Shown here one piece after another: positions 16,047 to 24,436 of a stretch of 64,000 bases of DNA. The position numbers were made by a program, and so were the translations under genes. Position 1 is the stretch's first letter; each line of letters starts with the position of its first letter. This stretch comes from Nafulsella turpanensis ZLM-10 (GTDB lineage Bacteria; Bacteroidota; Bacteroidia; Cytophagales; Cyclobacteriaceae), in the NCBI RefSeq assembly GCF_000346615.1, contig NZ_ANNU01000013.1, positions 62,001-126,000 on the forward strand. The letters run 5' to 3'. The notes beneath the pieces were generated by a model, which saw only the letters and a program-made list of their open reading frames with translations, was not told the DNA's origin and ran no database searches.

Positions 16047-16955
16047 CTAATGCCGCGCCCCGGCAATAATTCTGAAAATATGCAAAACGGCAGGAAAAAC
16101 CGCATCTACCGATTCAGCAGCTCCTCTGGTAGAACCTGGCAGGGTTATCACTAAAGTATCACCCACCAGCCCTGCTACAGAGCGTGAGAGCATGGCAAAG
16201 GGCGTCCGCTGCTGTCCATAGTCTCTGATGGCTTCCACTATACCAGGAATTTCCCTGTCCAGCATCGGCCGTACTGCCTCGGGTGTAACATCTCTTTTGG
16301 AGAGACCGGTACCTCCGCTGATGAGTACCATATCGCAGCCGCCATTTACCAGCGCCTGCACCTTTTCCTGAATCTGCTCCACCTCATCGGGAATAATGGT
16401 GTAGTCGGCAATAGTTACCTTATGCTGCTCCAGCTTTTCCATCACCGCCTTCCCTGCTTTATCTTCTTTCTTTCCGGCCGAAATGGTATCGGAGCAGACA
16501 ATTACACCCGCCTTCAATCCCTGCCTGAAGTTATCTTTAAAATCCGATTTCCCGCCCTTTTTCTCCAGCAGTCTGATGTTCCGGATTTCGATGCCTTTAT
16601 CGATGGGTTTAAGCATATCGTACATGGTGAGAGCCACCACGGAAGCGGCATGCATGGCCTCCACTTCCACCCCTGTTTTGTAAATGGTATGCACCTCCAC
16701 CTCTACAAAAATTTCCAGCTCTTCTATACGGTAGCGGACAGCGGTATACTCCACCGGCAGCGGATGGCAGTCCGGGATGATATCGCTGGTTCGCTTGGCG
16801 GCAAAGAGTCCTGCGGTTTTGGCCATCTCAAACACATCGCCTTTCGGGACTTTCTTCTGCACGACGGCTTCAATGGTTTCAGGAGTACTTACTTTTACGG
16901 TAGCCTGTGCGATGGCTTTGCGAAGGGTACTGGATTTATGGGTAATGTCGACCAT
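16047..16955 (-). CDS. moaC: bifunctional MoaC-MogA (molybdopterin biosynthesis)
   Basis: 302 residues, a natural fusion. Residues 1-150 are MoaC, which with MoaA makes cyclic pyranopterin monophosphate from GTP (motifs KRTSDIIPDCHPLP, YKTGVEVEAMHAA). Residues 155-302 are MogA/MoaB, which adenylates molybdopterin (SDTISAGKKEDKAG, ISGGTGLSKRDVTPEA, LPGSTRGAAE). It closes the moa/moe cluster, 75 bp after moaE. Fusion puts an early and a late step of one pathway in one chain. Cytoplasmic. Confidence 0.93.
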   Translation of the reverse strand: MVDITHKSSTLRKAIAQATVKVSTPETIEAVVQKKVPKGDVFEMAKTAGLFAAKRTSDIIPDCHPLPVEYTAVRYRIEELEIFVEVEVHTIYKTGVEVEAMHAASVVALTMYDMLKPIDKGIEIRNIRLLEKKGGKSDFKDNFRQGLKAGVIVCSDTISAGKKEDKAGKAVMEKLEQHKVTIADYTIIPDEVEQIQEKVQALVNGGCDMVLISGGTGLSKRDVTPEAVRPMLDREIPGIVEAIRDYGQQRTPFAMLSRSVAGLVGDTLVITLPGSTRGAAESVDAVFPAVLHIFRIIAGARH

Positions 16956-17030
16956 TTATTTTTTACTGGTGGATTAGGTATTTAATTGATGGTAGTTTTT
17001 CAGGCGGAGCAACTTTTAATCCGCGGGGCT

Positions 17031-17474
17031 TCAGGTATTGACTTTCCATACGGAAGTATCATCTTCAAAAAGCTCTTTTCCCCATACCGGCACCTCTTTT
17101 TTAATACGTTCCACAATTTCGTTGCAGGCGTCAATGGCATCGCGACGATGCTTGGAGGAGGTAAATACAAAAAGGCATATTTCGCCAGTCGCTACCCTTC
17201 CGAGGCTATGGTAAATGTGCATGCAGGTGAGCTGATACTTACTGAAGGCATCTTCACGGATAGTATAAATTGCCTCCTCCGCCATTTCGGCATAGGCGGT
17301 GTACTCAATGGCTTTTACTTCTTTTCCTTCAATAATGTCGTTACGCACCTGCCCTAAAAAGATGCTATGGGCGCCTATCTCGGTTTTACTGCTGTGTTTG
17401 GCGATGGCTTCGCCGATAAAAGCAGCAGGAATGGCCCCTTCTCTGAATGAATTTCGCTTTTTCTTTTCTTTCAT
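17031..17474 (-). CDS. moaE: molybdopterin synthase catalytic subunit MoaE
   Basis: 147 residues. MoaE pairs with thiocarboxylated MoaD to put two sulfurs on cyclic pyranopterin monophosphate. Seen: FLGQVRND, ALEYTAY-like EYTAYAEMA, HSLGRVATGE, SSKHRRDAIDAC and the active-site Lys region IKKEVPVWGKE. Its ATG overlaps the stop of the moeB-like gene by 4 bp. The N-terminal 15 residues are basic (MKEKKKRNSF) and beyond the usual domain. Confidence 0.93.
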   Translation of the reverse strand: MKEKKKRNSFREGAIPAAFIGEAIAKHSSKTEIGAHSIFLGQVRNDIIEGKEVKAIEYTAYAEMAEEAIYTIREDAFSKYQLTCMHIYHSLGRVATGEICLFVFTSSKHRRDAIDACNEIVERIKKEVPVWGKELFEDDTSVWKVNT

Positions 17475-18613
17475 GATGACTGTTTTTCCTGTTCTGTTAT
17501 TTCTGATGCAGCTAAAGCATTAACGCCTCCTTTCAGGCTCCACAGCTTTTTCTGAGGATATATTTTCCGCACCAGCTCAACTGCTTTTTTACTGCGGATG
17601 CCCGACTGGCAAATGAAGAGAAGCTGTTCGGCTTCCTGCAGTTCTTCCATCCTCCTGTTCAGCTCCTGTAGCGGAATTCTGCAAACCTTAGGATTTTTCA
17701 GCTTTGGCTGCTCTTCAGGCCGCCTTACATCAATGGCAAGCGTAGCTGATTCCTGCAGGAGCCGCTCAAAGTCCTCCGGCACTATTTCTTCTACCTCCAC
17801 TTCCGGCATTCCGCAAAAACTACCATAGTCCATCTGCTTCAATTCCTCTTCAGTTTTTGGTGCGGTGACTGCTGATTCCGGATTGGGCTGCAACTCAAGT
17901 TCGTAAAATGAATTATTTAAAGCATTAAAGGTGAGCAGGCGGTTATGCAGCGTTTCCCCGATGCCGGTAATCAGTTTAATGGCTTCATTGGCCTGCAGGC
18001 TTCCAATGATTCCCGGCAGCACGCCCAGTACACCGGCTTCCGAACAATTCGGCACTTCCTCCGGCCTAGGCGGTTCGGGGAAGAGGTCGCGATAGGTGAA
18101 TTTCGGCTGCTTGTTTTCTGACCCGGAATAATTAAATACCGCCACCTGTCCTTCGAAGCGAAAGATGGATGCATATATGAGCGGGATATCCAGCAGCACA
18201 CAGGCATCGTTGACGAGATAGCGGGTAGGAAAATTATCGGAACCATCGGCCACGACGGTATAGCCCCTCATCAGCTCCAGTGCATTCTCTGTACTCAAGC
18301 GGGTGGTATAGGCCTGCACTTCCACCTCCGGATTATAAGCCCTTAGTTTTTCAGCTGCCACCTCTGCTTTGGATCTGCCAATGTCGCCTTCGGTGTACAA
18401 TACCTGACGGTGCAGGTTCGACAGCTCCACCCGGTCAAAATCGACAATACCGATATAACCAACGCCTGCCGCAGCCAGGTAGAGCATAGCAGGACAGCTG
18501 AGTCCACCGGCACCTATCATCAGGATTCGGGCCTGCTGCAGCCGTTCCTGCTTTTCCCTTCCGAAGTCCGGCAGTATCATTTGCCGCTGATATCTCTCGA
18601 ATGTATTCATCAT
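17471..18613 (-). CDS. moeB: MoeB/ThiF-type E1-like adenylyltransferase with C-terminal rhodanese
   Basis: 380 residues from Met 18613. Residues 1-245 are the E1-like domain that adenylates the C-terminal Gly of MoaD (MIGAGGLSCPAML; DFDRVELSNLHRQ; catalytic-region Cys in NCSEAGVLG). Residues 285-380 form a rhodanese domain with Cys in FICQSGIRSKKA, so it may both activate and sulfurate MoaD. The zinc-site cysteines of E. coli MoeB are not seen (FTYRDLF where CxxC is usual). A longer reading frame to 18928 only adds codons from an upstream inverted-repeat element, so the MMNTFERYQRQM start is chosen. Confidence 0.88.
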   Translation of the reverse strand: MMNTFERYQRQMILPDFGREKQERLQQARILMIGAGGLSCPAMLYLAAAGVGYIGIVDFDRVELSNLHRQVLYTEGDIGRSKAEVAAEKLRAYNPEVEVQAYTTRLSTENALELMRGYTVVADGSDNFPTRYLVNDACVLLDIPLIYASIFRFEGQVAVFNYSGSENKQPKFTYRDLFPEPPRPEEVPNCSEAGVLGVLPGIIGSLQANEAIKLITGIGETLHNRLLTFNALNNSFYELELQPNPESAVTAPKTEEELKQMDYGSFCGMPEVEVEEIVPEDFERLLQESATLAIDVRRPEEQPKLKNPKVCRIPLQELNRRMEELQEAEQLLFICQSGIRSKKAVELVRKIYPQKKLWSLKGGVNALAASEITEQEKQSS

Positions 18614-18664
18614 TTCATCTTTACGTGAATTATTGGATAAACTGATATTCAATAAGGACGGCCT

Positions 18665-18840
18665 TGATGAAAAAGCGTGAAGAATTTCAGGTAATGGAGC
18701 GGTTAAAAAACCTCCACTGTTTGAGCCGCAGGCGAGTTTGGAGGTTTTCAGCGGAATGAACTGAAATTTAGCTTTTTCATCACAGCCTTGACCTTTTGAC
18801 GGTCCGCCGCTGCGGTACTTTTGCGTCAAGGCAAAAGTAC
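18665..18840. repeat. nested inverted-repeat element upstream of moeB
   Basis: Three nested arms share a centre: TGATGAAAAAGC (18665-18676) with GCTTTTTCATCA (18771-18782), AATTTCAG (18683-18690) with CTGAAATT (18761-18768), and AAAACCTCCA (18707-18716) with TGGAGGTTTT (18739-18748). A separate hairpin follows: GTACTTTTGC (18815-18824) with GCAAAAGTAC (18831-18840). It fills most of the 329-bp gap between moaD and moeB. It is probably a dispersed noncoding element; only one copy is in this window. Confidence 0.7.
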
Positions 18841-18942
18841 AAAGAAAATGGAGGAGAAGCCTGAAATGCTTTAAATCGCATTCAGCCCAGTAGGTGCTGC
18901 TTTCGCGTGAAACCAACCCATAACTCACGTTATCTTAAAAAA

Positions 18943-19176
18943 TCAACCACCGGAATATGGGGGAAGGAGTGCCACTTCTGCGTCATTTTCTAAACCCACT
19001 TCAGCATTGGCCAGCTTCTTATTGACGGCCAACTGGTATTTCATCGTTTGCAGGGCAGGAAATTCCTGTTCCAGCTTTTTTCGCAAAGCAGTGGTATCGG
19101 CAATGTCCTGCCACTTCCATTCTTTTTGACCTGTTACATCGGCTATTTTTCCGAAGGCCAGTATTTTTACTTCCAT
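18943..19176 (-). CDS. moaD: MoaD, molybdopterin synthase sulfur carrier
   Basis: 77 residues, a ubiquitin-like fold with the essential C-terminal Gly-Gly (LLPPYSGG). The Gly is adenylated by MoeB and turned into a thiocarboxylate, which MoaE uses. It overlaps mobA by 10 bp and precedes moeB by 329 bp, a gap that holds the inverted-repeat element. Confidence 0.92.
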   Translation of the reverse strand: MEVKILAFGKIADVTGQKEWKWQDIADTTALRKKLEQEFPALQTMKYQLAVNKKLANAEVGLENDAEVALLPPYSGG

Positions 19177-19766
19177 TGCTGTATCTCTTTTTTTGCCTCT
19201 TCAAATTCTTCAGGCGTATTTACATTTTTAAACAGGTACCGGAAATCCAATCCGCTTTCCTCCATCGGTAGCATTTGGCAATCAAATTCCTTCATTAAAC
19301 TCCGAAGTTGCAGCCTCCCTGCTTTTAGAGCTGCTTCCATACTTGCCAGGCAACTTTTAGCATAGATGCCACAGAGCGGCTGTATGCGTCCTTCTGTAAG
19401 AGGGAGTGTGACGTCCGCGTCTCCGGCTTTTTCCATCAGGTAACGGACAGCTTCCCGACTAATAAAGGGCATATCGCAGCTTACCATAAAGTTATAAGGC
19501 GAGGGGCTATGCTTTAGTGCGGTGCAGATACCGCCTAGTGGCCCCTGTCCTTTTTCCTCGTCTTCCAGCACCTGATACCCCAGCTCCATATAAGCCGGGT
19601 CGTTGGCGATGAGAATAACCTCCCTTACACAGGGTTCCAGCGCTTCAATTACATAATCCACCATCCGCTTTTTGCCCAGCATAAGCAGTCCTTTGTCCTG
19701 CCCCATGCGGGAGCTCTGACCTCCGGCCAGCACAAAAGCGGTGATGTTTTCCTTTGCCACACTCAT
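19167..19766 (-). CDS. mobA: molybdenum cofactor guanylyltransferase MobA
   Basis: 199 residues. N-terminal nucleotide-binding motif VLAGGQSSRMGQDKGLL, then the Asp-rich metal site (MVSCDMPFIS). MobA attaches GMP to Mo-molybdopterin, giving the bis-MGD cofactor used by the DMSO-reductase family. This fits the Nas-type molybdoenzyme encoded 6 kb upstream. It overlaps the TSUP gene by 4 bp. Cytoplasmic. Confidence 0.93.
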   Translation of the reverse strand: MSVAKENITAFVLAGGQSSRMGQDKGLLMLGKKRMVDYVIEALEPCVREVILIANDPAYMELGYQVLEDEEKGQGPLGGICTALKHSPSPYNFMVSCDMPFISREAVRYLMEKAGDADVTLPLTEGRIQPLCGIYAKSCLASMEAALKAGRLQLRSLMKEFDCQMLPMEESGLDFRYLFKNVNTPEEFEEAKKEIQQWK

Positions 19767-20497
19767 GCAAAAAGCAGTTTAAAACAGGCGATAACCAGCA
19801 CCAGTGCCAGCATCCGCTTCAGGAAGGTACCACTGAAATAATTGGCACCAAAATAAGAGCCTAAAGTACCTCCACCCAGGGCGACCGCTACCAGCCACAC
19901 GATGTCCTGCCCCAGCTCCATCCCCATCATTACATTGCCCAGCAGTCCGGCGACAGAGTTAACGGTAATGAATAAAGCACTAATGCCGGCTGCTTCCTTC
20001 ATATCGGCCCATGCCAGCAGCAGAAGAACCGGCGTAAGAATGATACCGCCACCAATGCCAATGAGCCCGGAAAGAAAGCCAATAACGGCCCCTATGAGCA
20101 GGCTCAGCCATAGTTTTATTTCTCTTTTCTTTCCCTCTTCCTGCGGCCAGAATCCTGCAAAACGTATGATGGGTAAAATCAATATCACGCCTAAAATTCG
20201 TTTATAAATAGTTGGGTCAAGTACCACCATCCCTCCAAGAAAAGCCGCCGGCATCGATACCACCACCAGCATCAGGAAGAGCTTCCAGTTGAACTTGCCC
20301 TTGCGGAAGTACTGGTAAAAGGCCATCAGGGACACGAAGATGTTCAGGATGAGAGCCGAGGGTCTCAAAAGCACCGTCGGCACATTAAACAGGGCCATTA
20401 AGGCCAGATAGCCACTGGCCCCTCCATGCCCTACTGCTGCATATAAAAAAGCAACGACAAACAAGAGGACGTAAAAAATGAGAGAGAGCTCCGCCAT
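19763..20497 (-). CDS. TSUP (TauE/SafE) family membrane transporter
   Basis: 244 residues with about seven or eight membrane segments and the family-typical paired motifs (GHGGASGYLALM; GIGGGIILTPVLLLL). TSUP proteins export or import sulfite, sulfonates and related anions. Set inside the molybdenum cofactor operon with 4-bp overlap to mobA, it might move sulfur compounds for cofactor sulfuration, or sulfate-like molybdate (inference, weak). No dedicated modABC transporter is visible in the window. Confidence 0.8.
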   Translation of the reverse strand: MAELSLIFYVLLFVVAFLYAAVGHGGASGYLALMALFNVPTVLLRPSALILNIFVSLMAFYQYFRKGKFNWKLFLMLVVVSMPAAFLGGMVVLDPTIYKRILGVILILPIIRFAGFWPQEEGKKREIKLWLSLLIGAVIGFLSGLIGIGGGIILTPVLLLLAWADMKEAAGISALFITVNSVAGLLGNVMMGMELGQDIVWLVAVALGGGTLGSYFGANYFSGTFLKRMLALVLVIACFKLLFA

Positions 20498-20560
20498 TTA
20501 TCGGGCCATACTGTTTTTTGTGTTAAAACTGGTTTTAAATTCCTGAAACTCCTCCATCAG

Positions 20561-20839
20561 CTACTCAAAACTTCCGAGCAGCTTTTTTCCTTCAGCAGTC
20601 AGCCTGGCACCGCCTCCTTTCTTTCCTCCCGTACTTTTCTCTACCAGCGGATTGGCTGCCGCTTCGTTCATGGCCTTTACCATGCCCCATGCCCTTCGGT
20701 ACGACATTTCCATCTGGCGGGCGGCCTCGGCAATGGAGCCGGTCTCTTCTATCTGCCTGAGGAGTGTGGCCCTGCCTTTGCCGAGCATCAGGCCCTCTTC
20801 ACCCTGCAGCCATAAATTTCCTTTTACTTCCATTCCCAT
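20561..20839 (-). CDS. ModE-like winged-helix DNA-binding protein
   Basis: 92 residues, only the N-terminal LysR-type winged helix of ModE: LRQIEETGSIAEAARQMEMSYRRAWGMVKAMNE, with a Gly-rich wing (STGGKKGGGARLT). The molybdate-binding MOP domains of full ModE are absent, so it is the short form. It probably controls molybdenum genes around it. It ends 63 bp before TSUP and starts 4 bp after moeA. Confidence 0.85.
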   Translation of the reverse strand: MGMEVKGNLWLQGEEGLMLGKGRATLLRQIEETGSIAEAARQMEMSYRRAWGMVKAMNEAAANPLVEKSTGGKKGGGARLTAEGKKLLGSFE

Positions 20840-20843
20840 TCTG

Positions 20844-22040
20844 TTAAAAAGCCCCGTCCTCCAGCGGATATACCTTTACCATTTCACCTTTTGCGAAATG
20901 CTCTTTCCCTTCCTCCAGCTCTACCAGGCAATCACTTTCTGCAAAGGCATTAAGCTTGTAGGATTCCTGCCCCTGCAATACTGTCACCTCCTCTCCTTCC
21001 ATTTTCCCTTTCATGAAATGCGTGAGCCCCTGCCTTTTCTGCACATTGGCCGACAACTTTAAAAGGCCTTCAGCTTCAAATGTATTTTTCATCCCTTTCA
21101 TCTGTCGGATGGCCGGCTTAACATACTGGTAAAAGCAGCTCAGCACCGCCCCCGGATTCCCCGGCAGGCCAAACACGAGGGTATTTCGCTTGCGACCGCA
21201 ATACAGCGGCTTGCCTGGTTTCTGCTTTACCTTGTAGAATATCTTCTCCACACCTGCTCTTTCCAAAGCCTGATGTACATAGTCATAGTCACCGACTGAG
21301 ATACCCCCAGTTATCAGAAGCAGCTCGCATTTCTCCAGATATTGGGCAATGGCATTAAAAGTTTCCTCCGCCTCATCGTCGATAGAAGAGAGGAGTGGAG
21401 ACTTAATACCCATCTCTGCCAAGGCTGCCTGCAGGGCAAAGGAATTGCTTTCATAAATCTGGCCAGGCTGCAGCGGATTCCCCGGCTTTACCAGCTCTTT
21501 GCCGCTTACAATTACCGCAATTTTGGGAGCGGTATATACTGAAACCTCCTTTAGTCCGAGACTAGCCAGCAGGCCAATCATGCCGGCTTTTAAACGAGTG
21601 CCGGCTTTTAATACCTTTTCCCCCATGGCAGTCTGGGTCCCTTTCCGCCGGACATTCCCCCCTTTTTTTAGTCCATTATCGAGCACCTGCAGGAGCTGGT
21701 TATTTACTTCGGTTTTCTCCTGCATCACCACGGAATCGGCTCCTTCAGGGATAGGAGCACCGGTAAAAATCCGGGCTGCTTCGCCCCTTTTCAGCACAGG
21801 AAGCCGGGTGTCGCCGGCCTGTATGGTGTAGCTTATTTTGAGAGGCTTCTCCGTCTGGAAATCCGCAAAGGCAAAGGCGTAACCATCCATCGCTGAATTG
21901 TCGAATGAGGGTACCTCCATGGGAGCTTCAATGTCAGATGCCAGCACATGGTTCACCGCCTCCTCCAGCGGCAGCACTACCGGACAAGGGGCTGGAATAT
22001 GCTTACTCAGTAACTTTTTAGCTTCGTCAACAGGAATCAT
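20844..22040 (-). CDS. moeA: molybdopterin molybdotransferase MoeA
   Basis: 398 residues. MoeA inserts molybdate into adenylated molybdopterin. Family marks: FDNSAMDGYAFAFAD, IFTGAPIPEGADSVV, RKGTQTAMGEKVLKAGT and TGGISVGDYDYVHQAL, then FGLPGNPGAVLSCF. Length is normal. It sits between moaA (54 bp gap) and the ModE-like gene (4 bp gap) in the same operon. Confidence 0.94.
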   Translation of the reverse strand: MIPVDEAKKLLSKHIPAPCPVVLPLEEAVNHVLASDIEAPMEVPSFDNSAMDGYAFAFADFQTEKPLKISYTIQAGDTRLPVLKRGEAARIFTGAPIPEGADSVVMQEKTEVNNQLLQVLDNGLKKGGNVRRKGTQTAMGEKVLKAGTRLKAGMIGLLASLGLKEVSVYTAPKIAVIVSGKELVKPGNPLQPGQIYESNSFALQAALAEMGIKSPLLSSIDDEAEETFNAIAQYLEKCELLLITGGISVGDYDYVHQALERAGVEKIFYKVKQKPGKPLYCGRKRNTLVFGLPGNPGAVLSCFYQYVKPAIRQMKGMKNTFEAEGLLKLSANVQKRQGLTHFMKGKMEGEEVTVLQGQESYKLNAFAESDCLVELEEGKEHFAKGEMVKVYPLEDGAF

Positions 22041-22094
22041 CTGGTGTTTGAAAAATTCGATATGTTTAAAATGTCATAACGGGAAGCAAAAAAA

Positions 22095-23114
22095 TCAGCC
22101 CCCGATTTTTATCATGCTGCGGTTATCGATGCTGGCACCATCTGTTTTCTCATAGGTTTCGCTGAATTGGCCGCCCATTTTAGCATGTTTGTTCCACATA
22201 CACATTTTAATGACCGGCACAATATCTTCTCCCCGGCGGAGTGTACCAAGGATATCTGCCTCATCTCTGGAGAAAAGGCAGTTTTTCATTTTACCATCTG
22301 CCGTAAGCCGCATGCGGTTGCAATCGCCGCAGAAGGGTTCGCTCATGGTGGTAATAAAGGCAAAGGTACCTACGGCATCGAGCAGCTTAAATTTTTTGGC
22401 GGTAGCATGCTTTTCATCTTTTAGTTTAATGAAAGATACCTCCTGCTCCACCCTGTCCAGCACCTGCCGTGCGGTGATGACATTTTCATTTTCCCAGCGG
22501 TTGCCATCGAAAGGCATAAATTCAATGAAGCGAACATACAGCGGGAGTTCGCGCGTAAGCTGGATAAAGTCCATCACTTCCTCATCATTCACCCCTTTCA
22601 TCAGCACCACATTCAGTTTTACGTGAATGCCTTCCTCTACCAGCAGCAGAATATTTTCCCATACTTTTTCGAGGCGGTCGCGGCGGGTAATTTTTTTGAA
22701 TTTATCGCGCTGCAGGGTATCGATACTCAGGTTAAGGGAGCGGATACCTGCTTTTTTGAAAACAGGAAGGAATCTATCTACCAGCACGCCATTGGTGGTA
22801 ATAGACAGTTCCACCGGTAATTTCCCCAGCTGCCCGATAATCTGCGGAGCCTCTTTTCTTACCAGTGGCTCCCCACCTGTGAGGCGAATTTTCTTCACAC
22901 CCAACTTCACAAAAGTCCTGGCAATCTGCTCTATCTCATCGGGCTGCATTAAGTGAGCATTGGGCATGCAGCTGATATTCTCTTCCGGCATACAGTAGGT
23001 ACACCTGAAATTGCAGCTATCGGTAAGGGAGAGCCGCAGGTAATCGTGCACCCGCTGGTGTTGGTCTGTTATCATACAATTTTCTAAAAGTTCGTGCTCT
23101 TCGTCCCGAATCAA
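22095..23114 (-). CDS. moaA: GTP 3',8-cyclase MoaA
   Basis: 339 residues, radical SAM. The SAM cluster motif C-x3-C-x2-C is at 34-41 (SCNFRCTYC), and a second cluster sits at the C-terminus (FCGDCNRMR...NCLF). The chain ends in Gly-Gly (MIKIGG), needed for activity in the family. It starts molybdopterin synthesis from GTP. The start at 23114 adds about 13 residues before the more usual Met at 23075; either is possible. Confidence 0.94.
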   Translation of the reverse strand: MIRDEEHELLENCMITDQHQRVHDYLRLSLTDSCNFRCTYCMPEENISCMPNAHLMQPDEIEQIARTFVKLGVKKIRLTGGEPLVRKEAPQIIGQLGKLPVELSITTNGVLVDRFLPVFKKAGIRSLNLSIDTLQRDKFKKITRRDRLEKVWENILLLVEEGIHVKLNVVLMKGVNDEEVMDFIQLTRELPLYVRFIEFMPFDGNRWENENVITARQVLDRVEQEVSFIKLKDEKHATAKKFKLLDAVGTFAFITTMSEPFCGDCNRMRLTADGKMKNCLFSRDEADILGTLRRGEDIVPVIKMCMWNKHAKMGGQFSETYEKTDGASIDNRSMIKIGG

Positions 23115-23138
23115 CTGTTCCGGCAGCTGTTGGTTCCC

Positions 23139-23450
23139 TTACTTGTACTTATTCTCCTCATGCATCCTTTGCTCCTTCTCCGGCACCTGCAATTTATTAT
23201 GGACAACACGGGAATCGGGCAGGTATTTTAGGAGCCACAATCCTGTTATAAAAAGAATAACGGAACCGATAAAAGCAGCCAGTGCCAGCTCCTGGTTAGC
23301 ATCCAATGCATTATTGAGTGCACTATACAACAACCATATCTGGATACTCAAAATGCCAATCAGCAGCATAATGATGCCTAGCATTATGGTATTCGTTTTA
23401 TTTGGGTGGACATCTCCCTGTCCTTCCCTGAATTTCCCTATATCGCTCAT
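23139..23450 (-). CDS. small two-helix membrane protein in nitrate/molybdenum cluster
   Basis: 103 residues with two membrane helices (about 22-42 IMLGIIMLLIGILSIQIWLL and 57-76 ALAAFIGSVILFITGLWLL). The C-terminal tail is charged. The Met at 23450 (MSDIGKFREGQ) is chosen because the longer frame to 23522 translates an 8-bp repeat array into HSIIHSFYHSV. It sits 24 bp before moaA and may be a small subunit or assembly factor of the nitrate reductase complex (inference). Family not recognised. Confidence 0.65.
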   Translation of the reverse strand: MSDIGKFREGQGDVHPNKTNTIMLGIIMLLIGILSIQIWLLYSALNNALDANQELALAAFIGSVILFITGLWLLKYLPDSRVVHNKLQVPEKEQRMHEENKYK

Positions 23451-23453
23451 GTT

Positions 23454-23506
23454 AGAATAAATGACTGAATGATAGAATGAGTGAATAATAGAATGATTGA
23501 ATAGAA
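23454..23506. repeat. 8-bp word array before the small membrane gene
   Basis: In-phase degenerate octamers: AATGACTG, AATGATAG, AATGAGTG, AATAATAG, AATGATTG. It runs up to the start codon at 23450 and creates a false N-terminal extension if translated. Confidence 0.65.
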
Positions 23507-23637
23507 GTCTGCTGAGGCTCATCTTCCTTCTGTTTTTCTATGCATCCTTATTAAATAGAAACATCTTCTTATGGTTTAATTAGCCCAGATGATTCCCTAT
23601 TACTAATAAAATATGGTGCCTTTCAGCCTTTCATTTC

Positions 23638-23665
23638 TAATTCATAATTTTTAATTCATAATTAT
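23638..23665. repeat. 7-bp word array after the Rieske gene
   Basis: Four in-phase heptamers, TAATTCA, TAATTTT, TAATTCA, TAATTAT, lie 9 bp past the Rieske stop. The same words recur before ccoG (37623-37657) and at 47484-47520. Confidence 0.6.
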
Positions 23666-23673
23666 GCAAAGCC

Positions 23674-24195
23674 CTAAGTGGTTACCTGGTCTCTGAAAGA
23701 AGTAACATACACCTTCCCATCCCGCACTACTACTCTCAGCTGGGGAAGGTCGCGCGGTGGTGGCCCTTGTAGCACCTCTCCGGTATCAGCACTAAACCAG
23801 CCGTTGTGGCAGGGACATTCAATTTTCTTAACCTCATCGCGGTATACTACGGCACAGGAAAGGTGGGTACATTTCTGTTCGAAAGCCCGCCACTCATCCT
23901 CTTCCAGGTGAATAAGGATATACGGAATTTCCTTGGTGCCTTTGATAGCGAACATGGTCATACCGCCCACCGGGACTTCAGAGGCATTGCAGACAAAATG
24001 CTCGCCTTCAATTTCCTTATCTGGGTAGGCAAAGGAATTGATGAGCACATAGCCATTGCCCAATGCCAGTCCGCCCGATAGCAGGCAGAGAAACTTGGCA
24101 AATTCGCGACGCGAAATATGGGTGGCTTCATCCTGACGGATAGGAAAATCACGCTTCCAGTTTGGCGGATTTTCGTCTTTTGGTGAGTAGGCCAT
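23674..24195 (-). CDS. Rieske [2Fe-2S] protein of the nitrate reductase cluster
   Basis: 173 residues. A cytosolic N-terminus, one membrane segment (about 31-52) and a Rieske domain with C-T-H (CTHLSC) and C-P-C-H (CPCHNGWF) motifs at about 111-134. The segment is preceded by SRREFAKFL, which resembles a Tat signal-anchor (Ser-Arg-Arg), so export of the folded cluster is likely. It would pass electrons from quinol or a b-type subunit. It lies just downstream of the four-cluster ferredoxin, but the gap (363 bp) holds the compound repeat structure. Confidence 0.88.
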   Translation of the reverse strand: MAYSPKDENPPNWKRDFPIRQDEATHISRREFAKFLCLLSGGLALGNGYVLINSFAYPDKEIEGEHFVCNASEVPVGGMTMFAIKGTKEIPYILIHLEEDEWRAFEQKCTHLSCAVVYRDEVKKIECPCHNGWFSADTGEVLQGPPPRDLPQLRVVVRDGKVYVTSFRDQVTT

Positions 24196-24300
24196 GGTTT
24201 AGTTGTTCGTTTTTCGTTGTTGGTTGTTCGTTATTTTTTGCGGCTGGTGGTTAGTGCCTGGTGCTGTTTGGTTTGTGGACTGATAATCCCCAATGGTCAT
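24196..24300. repeat. start-side word arrays, locus A (before Rieske gene)
   Basis: Next to the Rieske start codon: GTTGTTC, GTTTTTC, GTTGTTG, GTTGTTC, then CTGGTGG, TTAGTGC, CTGGTGC. In gene sense these are GAACAAC-type heptamers. Equivalent arrays precede ccoI, hemN and nosY. Confidence 0.65.
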
Positions 24301-24436
24301 TGTCATTGCGAGCAAAGCGAAGCAATCTCAGGCACATCAGTAGAATCATTTTCTGCTCCTTAGTGCTTTCTTTCACTTTGAAAGAGATTGCCGCACTCCG
24401 CAAAGCTCCGTTCGGGCCGCGTAGGCCGCAATGACA
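24301..24436. repeat. TGTCATTGCG inverted-repeat element, copy A
   Basis: 136 bp bounded by TGTCATTGCG and CGCAATGACA (10 bp perfect inverted termini), with subterminal AGCAATCTC and GAGATTGC. No ORF. Copies B, C and D share the ends, the inner GCAATCT boxes and GC-rich CCGCGTAGGC stretches. Confidence 0.85.

Noticed and set aside
16422-16985. 187-codon plus-strand ORF over moaC
   Set aside because: Antisense to the clearly coding MoaC-MogA fusion; no recognisable domain.
18613-18928. N-terminal extension of MoeB
   Set aside because: The extra 105 residues translate the nested inverted-repeat element and do not resemble the family.
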